Of a DNA stretch of 32,738 nucleotides, positions 31,545 to 32,738 are shown piece by piece. The stretch covers positions 1 to 32,738 of the forward strand of contig CADCEQ010000041.1 in NCBI GenBank assembly GCA_902800435.1, given 5' to 3'. The notes under the pieces were generated by a model. It made no database searches and was not told the DNA's origin. It saw nothing but the letters and a program-made list of their open reading frames with translations. This DNA comes from an uncultured Prevotellaceae bacterium. GTDB lineage: Bacteria > Bacteroidota > Bacteroidia > Bacteroidales > Bacteroidaceae. Positions within the stretch are counted from its first letter, which is position 1. Each line of letters begins with the position of its first letter. The position numbers and the translations under genes are program-made.

Positions 31545-31982
31545 ATGAAAGACAAGAGCGTAAATGGAGTATCTTCTCCCCTCCCTCACAGGGAGGGGCA
31601 GGGGGAGAGTCTTGCGCGTTTAGACAAATGGCTTTGGGCGTCGCGCATCTTCAAGACGCGCACCATTGCTGCCGACGCCTGCAAGAATGGCCGCGTCACG
31701 GTGAACGACGTGCTGGTCAAACCGTCGCGCATGGTGAAGGTGGGCGATGTCATCGGCGTGCGCAAGCCGCCCGTCACCTACACCTTCCGCATCCTGAAGA
31801 CCATTGAGCAGCGTGTGGGGGCCAAGCTGCTGCCGGAAATCTACGAGAACATCACCACGCCCGATCAATACGAACTATTGGAAATGAACCGCATCAGCGG
31901 TTTCGTCGACCGCCAGCGCGGCACCGGTCGTCCCACGAAGAAGGAGCGCCGCGCTATGGATGCATTTTTGAATGATGAATAA
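31545..31982 (+). CDS. S4-domain RNA-binding protein, Hsp15-like
   Basis: The 145-residue protein has an S4 RNA-binding domain (about 25-85: ARLDKWLWASRIFKTRTIAADACKNGRVTVNDVLVKPSRMVKVGDVIGV), an HslR/Hsp15 pattern, then a basic C-terminal helix (RGTGRPTKKERRAMDAFL). Hsp15 binds stalled 50S subunits carrying peptidyl-tRNA, which fits its place after pth. Homologues as I recall them start just before RLDKW; here about 24 extra residues precede it, and residues 10-22 (SPLPHREGQGES) come from hairpin element F. The ATG at 31545 is the only in-frame start. Stop and next ATG are one base apart. Confidence 0.9.
   Translation: MKDKSVNGVSSPLPHREGQGESLARLDKWLWASRIFKTRTIAADACKNGRVTVNDVLVKPSRMVKVGDVIGVRKPPVTYTFRILKTIEQRVGAKLLPEIYENITTPDQYELLEMNRISGFVDRQRGTGRPTKKERRAMDAFLNDE
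31573..31613 (-). repeat. C/G-rich hairpin element, copy F (S4 gene 5' end)
   Basis: On the minus strand it starts AAGACTCTCCCCCTGCCCCT. Plus-strand stem CCCCTCCC (31578-31585), loop TCACA, GGGAGGGG (31591-31598) is perfect. It is inverted relative to copy E and lies within the first codons of the S4 gene, so the mRNA hairpin is close to the start codon. Confidence 0.85.
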
Positions 31983-31983
31983 T

Positions 31984-32738
31984 ATGAAGAGAATCAAACT
32001 GTTTGCAAACATTTTGGCCGTGCTGGCCGTTGCAGCCCAGTTGACGGCTTGTCTCGAGAACGAGGACCCCTACACCGCAGGGTTCCAGTTCATGAAGCCT
32101 ACCAACGTGCGTACAAACGTCTATGCCAATACCTCAACCGACTCGCTGGTCATGCTGAGTCAGGGGCCTTGGCAGATAAAAGCCGACACGCCTGAGGCTC
32201 GTTGGTGCAGCATCGACCTGCTGACCGGCAAGGGCTATACCATATACGGGCTTGGCGTGCATTTCGACCAGAATACTACGGGCCAGCAGCGCCTCGCGCA
32301 GTTCACCGTCACCGATACCAACCATCCTGACAAGGCACACGCCTCGTGGCAGTACCTTCAGCATGCCACTCGTGGCGACGGTTCACTGGGCTCTGCTGCC
32401 GACGTGAAGTCAATCACAGGTTCTGACGACAGTAACATCACACTCGAATATGACACGCTGCACCGTCCTACGCTGGTGAAGATCCAGAAAGCCGAACAGA
32501 CATTGAACAACCTGCAGATTACCTATGGTAAAAAGCAGATGACGGTGAAGGATGTCAAAAAAGGCATCACCTATAGCGTGGACTGCGACAAAGACTGCCA
32601 GCCTCAGCTGCTTATCAATAGTGGCGATACCGTGGGCTATTTCAACCGCTTTTACAGTAGTATGGTGGCAGCTCCGGCCAATTATATCTTCAACTTCGAG
32701 CATCGTGGTGTGCAGACCTCTTCCTGCGTCACATACCG
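31984..32738 (+). CDS. BACON-like domain lipoprotein, N-terminal part
   Basis: The ORF is open to the window edge; 251 residues are visible. It begins MKRIKLFANILAVLAVAAQL followed by TAC, a lipobox with Cys23, so it is an exported lipoprotein. The region QGPWQIKADTPEARWCSIDL...GKGYTIYGLGVHF...RLAQFTVTD resembles the Bacteroidetes BACON domain, a beta sandwich often found on surface glycan-related or adhesive proteins. Two nearby cysteines (DCDKDCQP) occur near residue 200. Its ATG is one base after the S4 stop, so translation may be coupled although function is unrelated. Full architecture cannot be seen. Confidence 0.7.
   Translation, partial: MKRIKLFANILAVLAVAAQLTACLENEDPYTAGFQFMKPTNVRTNVYANTSTDSLVMLSQGPWQIKADTPEARWCSIDLLTGKGYTIYGLGVHFDQNTTGQQRLAQFTVTDTNHPDKAHASWQYLQHATRGDGSLGSAADVKSITGSDDSNITLEYDTLHRPTLVKIQKAEQTLNNLQITYGKKQMTVKDVKKGITYSVDCDKDCQPQLLINSGDTVGYFNRFYSSMVAAPANYIFNFEHRGVQTSSCVTY

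Overview
The window looks like a chromosomal segment from a Prevotella-like member of the Bacteroidales. The evidence is: repeated TAnnTTTG promoter -7 boxes with TTTG/TTG about 20 bases upstream; almost no Shine-Dalgarno sequences; families typical of the phylum (DUF4738, DUF5606, a long NusB, a TGS-uridine kinase fusion, OMP_b-brl-type receptors, an MG2-like surface protein, a BACON-like lipoprotein); and protein sequences closest, from memory, to Prevotella and Bacteroides. No rRNA, tRNA, CRISPR array, insertion sequence or prophage was seen.

Layout. 1-1080: the tail of a periplasmic DUF4890-like protein and a DUF4738 lipoprotein. 1084-3153 (minus): pgi and a HAD phosphatase. 3277-7356: two convergent, overlapping envelope genes. 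7368-10192 (minus): gpsA and lysS. 10334-13508 (plus): menI-type thioesterase, menF and menD. 13517-18075 (minus): a nucleoside kinase, a secreted alpha/beta hydrolase and a secreted EEP-fold phosphodiesterase or nuclease. 18203-22528 (plus): menB, a PreA-like iron-sulfur dehydrogenase, menC and menE. 22525-23574 (minus): aroB. 23672-26776 (plus): an outer-membrane beta-barrel receptor with a glycine-rich tail. 26839-30107 (minus): nusB, yajC, ybbR, coaE and DUF5606. 30316-32738 (plus): rplY, pth, an S4-domain protein and the start of a BACON-like lipoprotein. Together the men genes provide most of the menaquinone branch from chorismate, and aroB feeds chorismate synthesis. There is no stretch over 300 bases without a gene.

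Two layers of repetitive DNA are not explained by the genes. (1) Seven copies of a roughly 30-40 bp C/G-rich hairpin element lie inside or across the ends of conserved housekeeping genes: lysS (two), menD, the nucleoside kinase gene, aroB, the pth 3' end and the S4 gene 5' end. All keep the host frame open. Copies in the same relative orientation are read in the same frame, and two pairs face each other head to head as in REP/BIME units. (2) Six arrays of degenerate 7- or 8-bp tandem repeats lie at gene junctions. Four of them end 0-4 bases before the start codon of the next gene, where a ribosome binding site would be. I regard these two layers as the most interesting content of the window.
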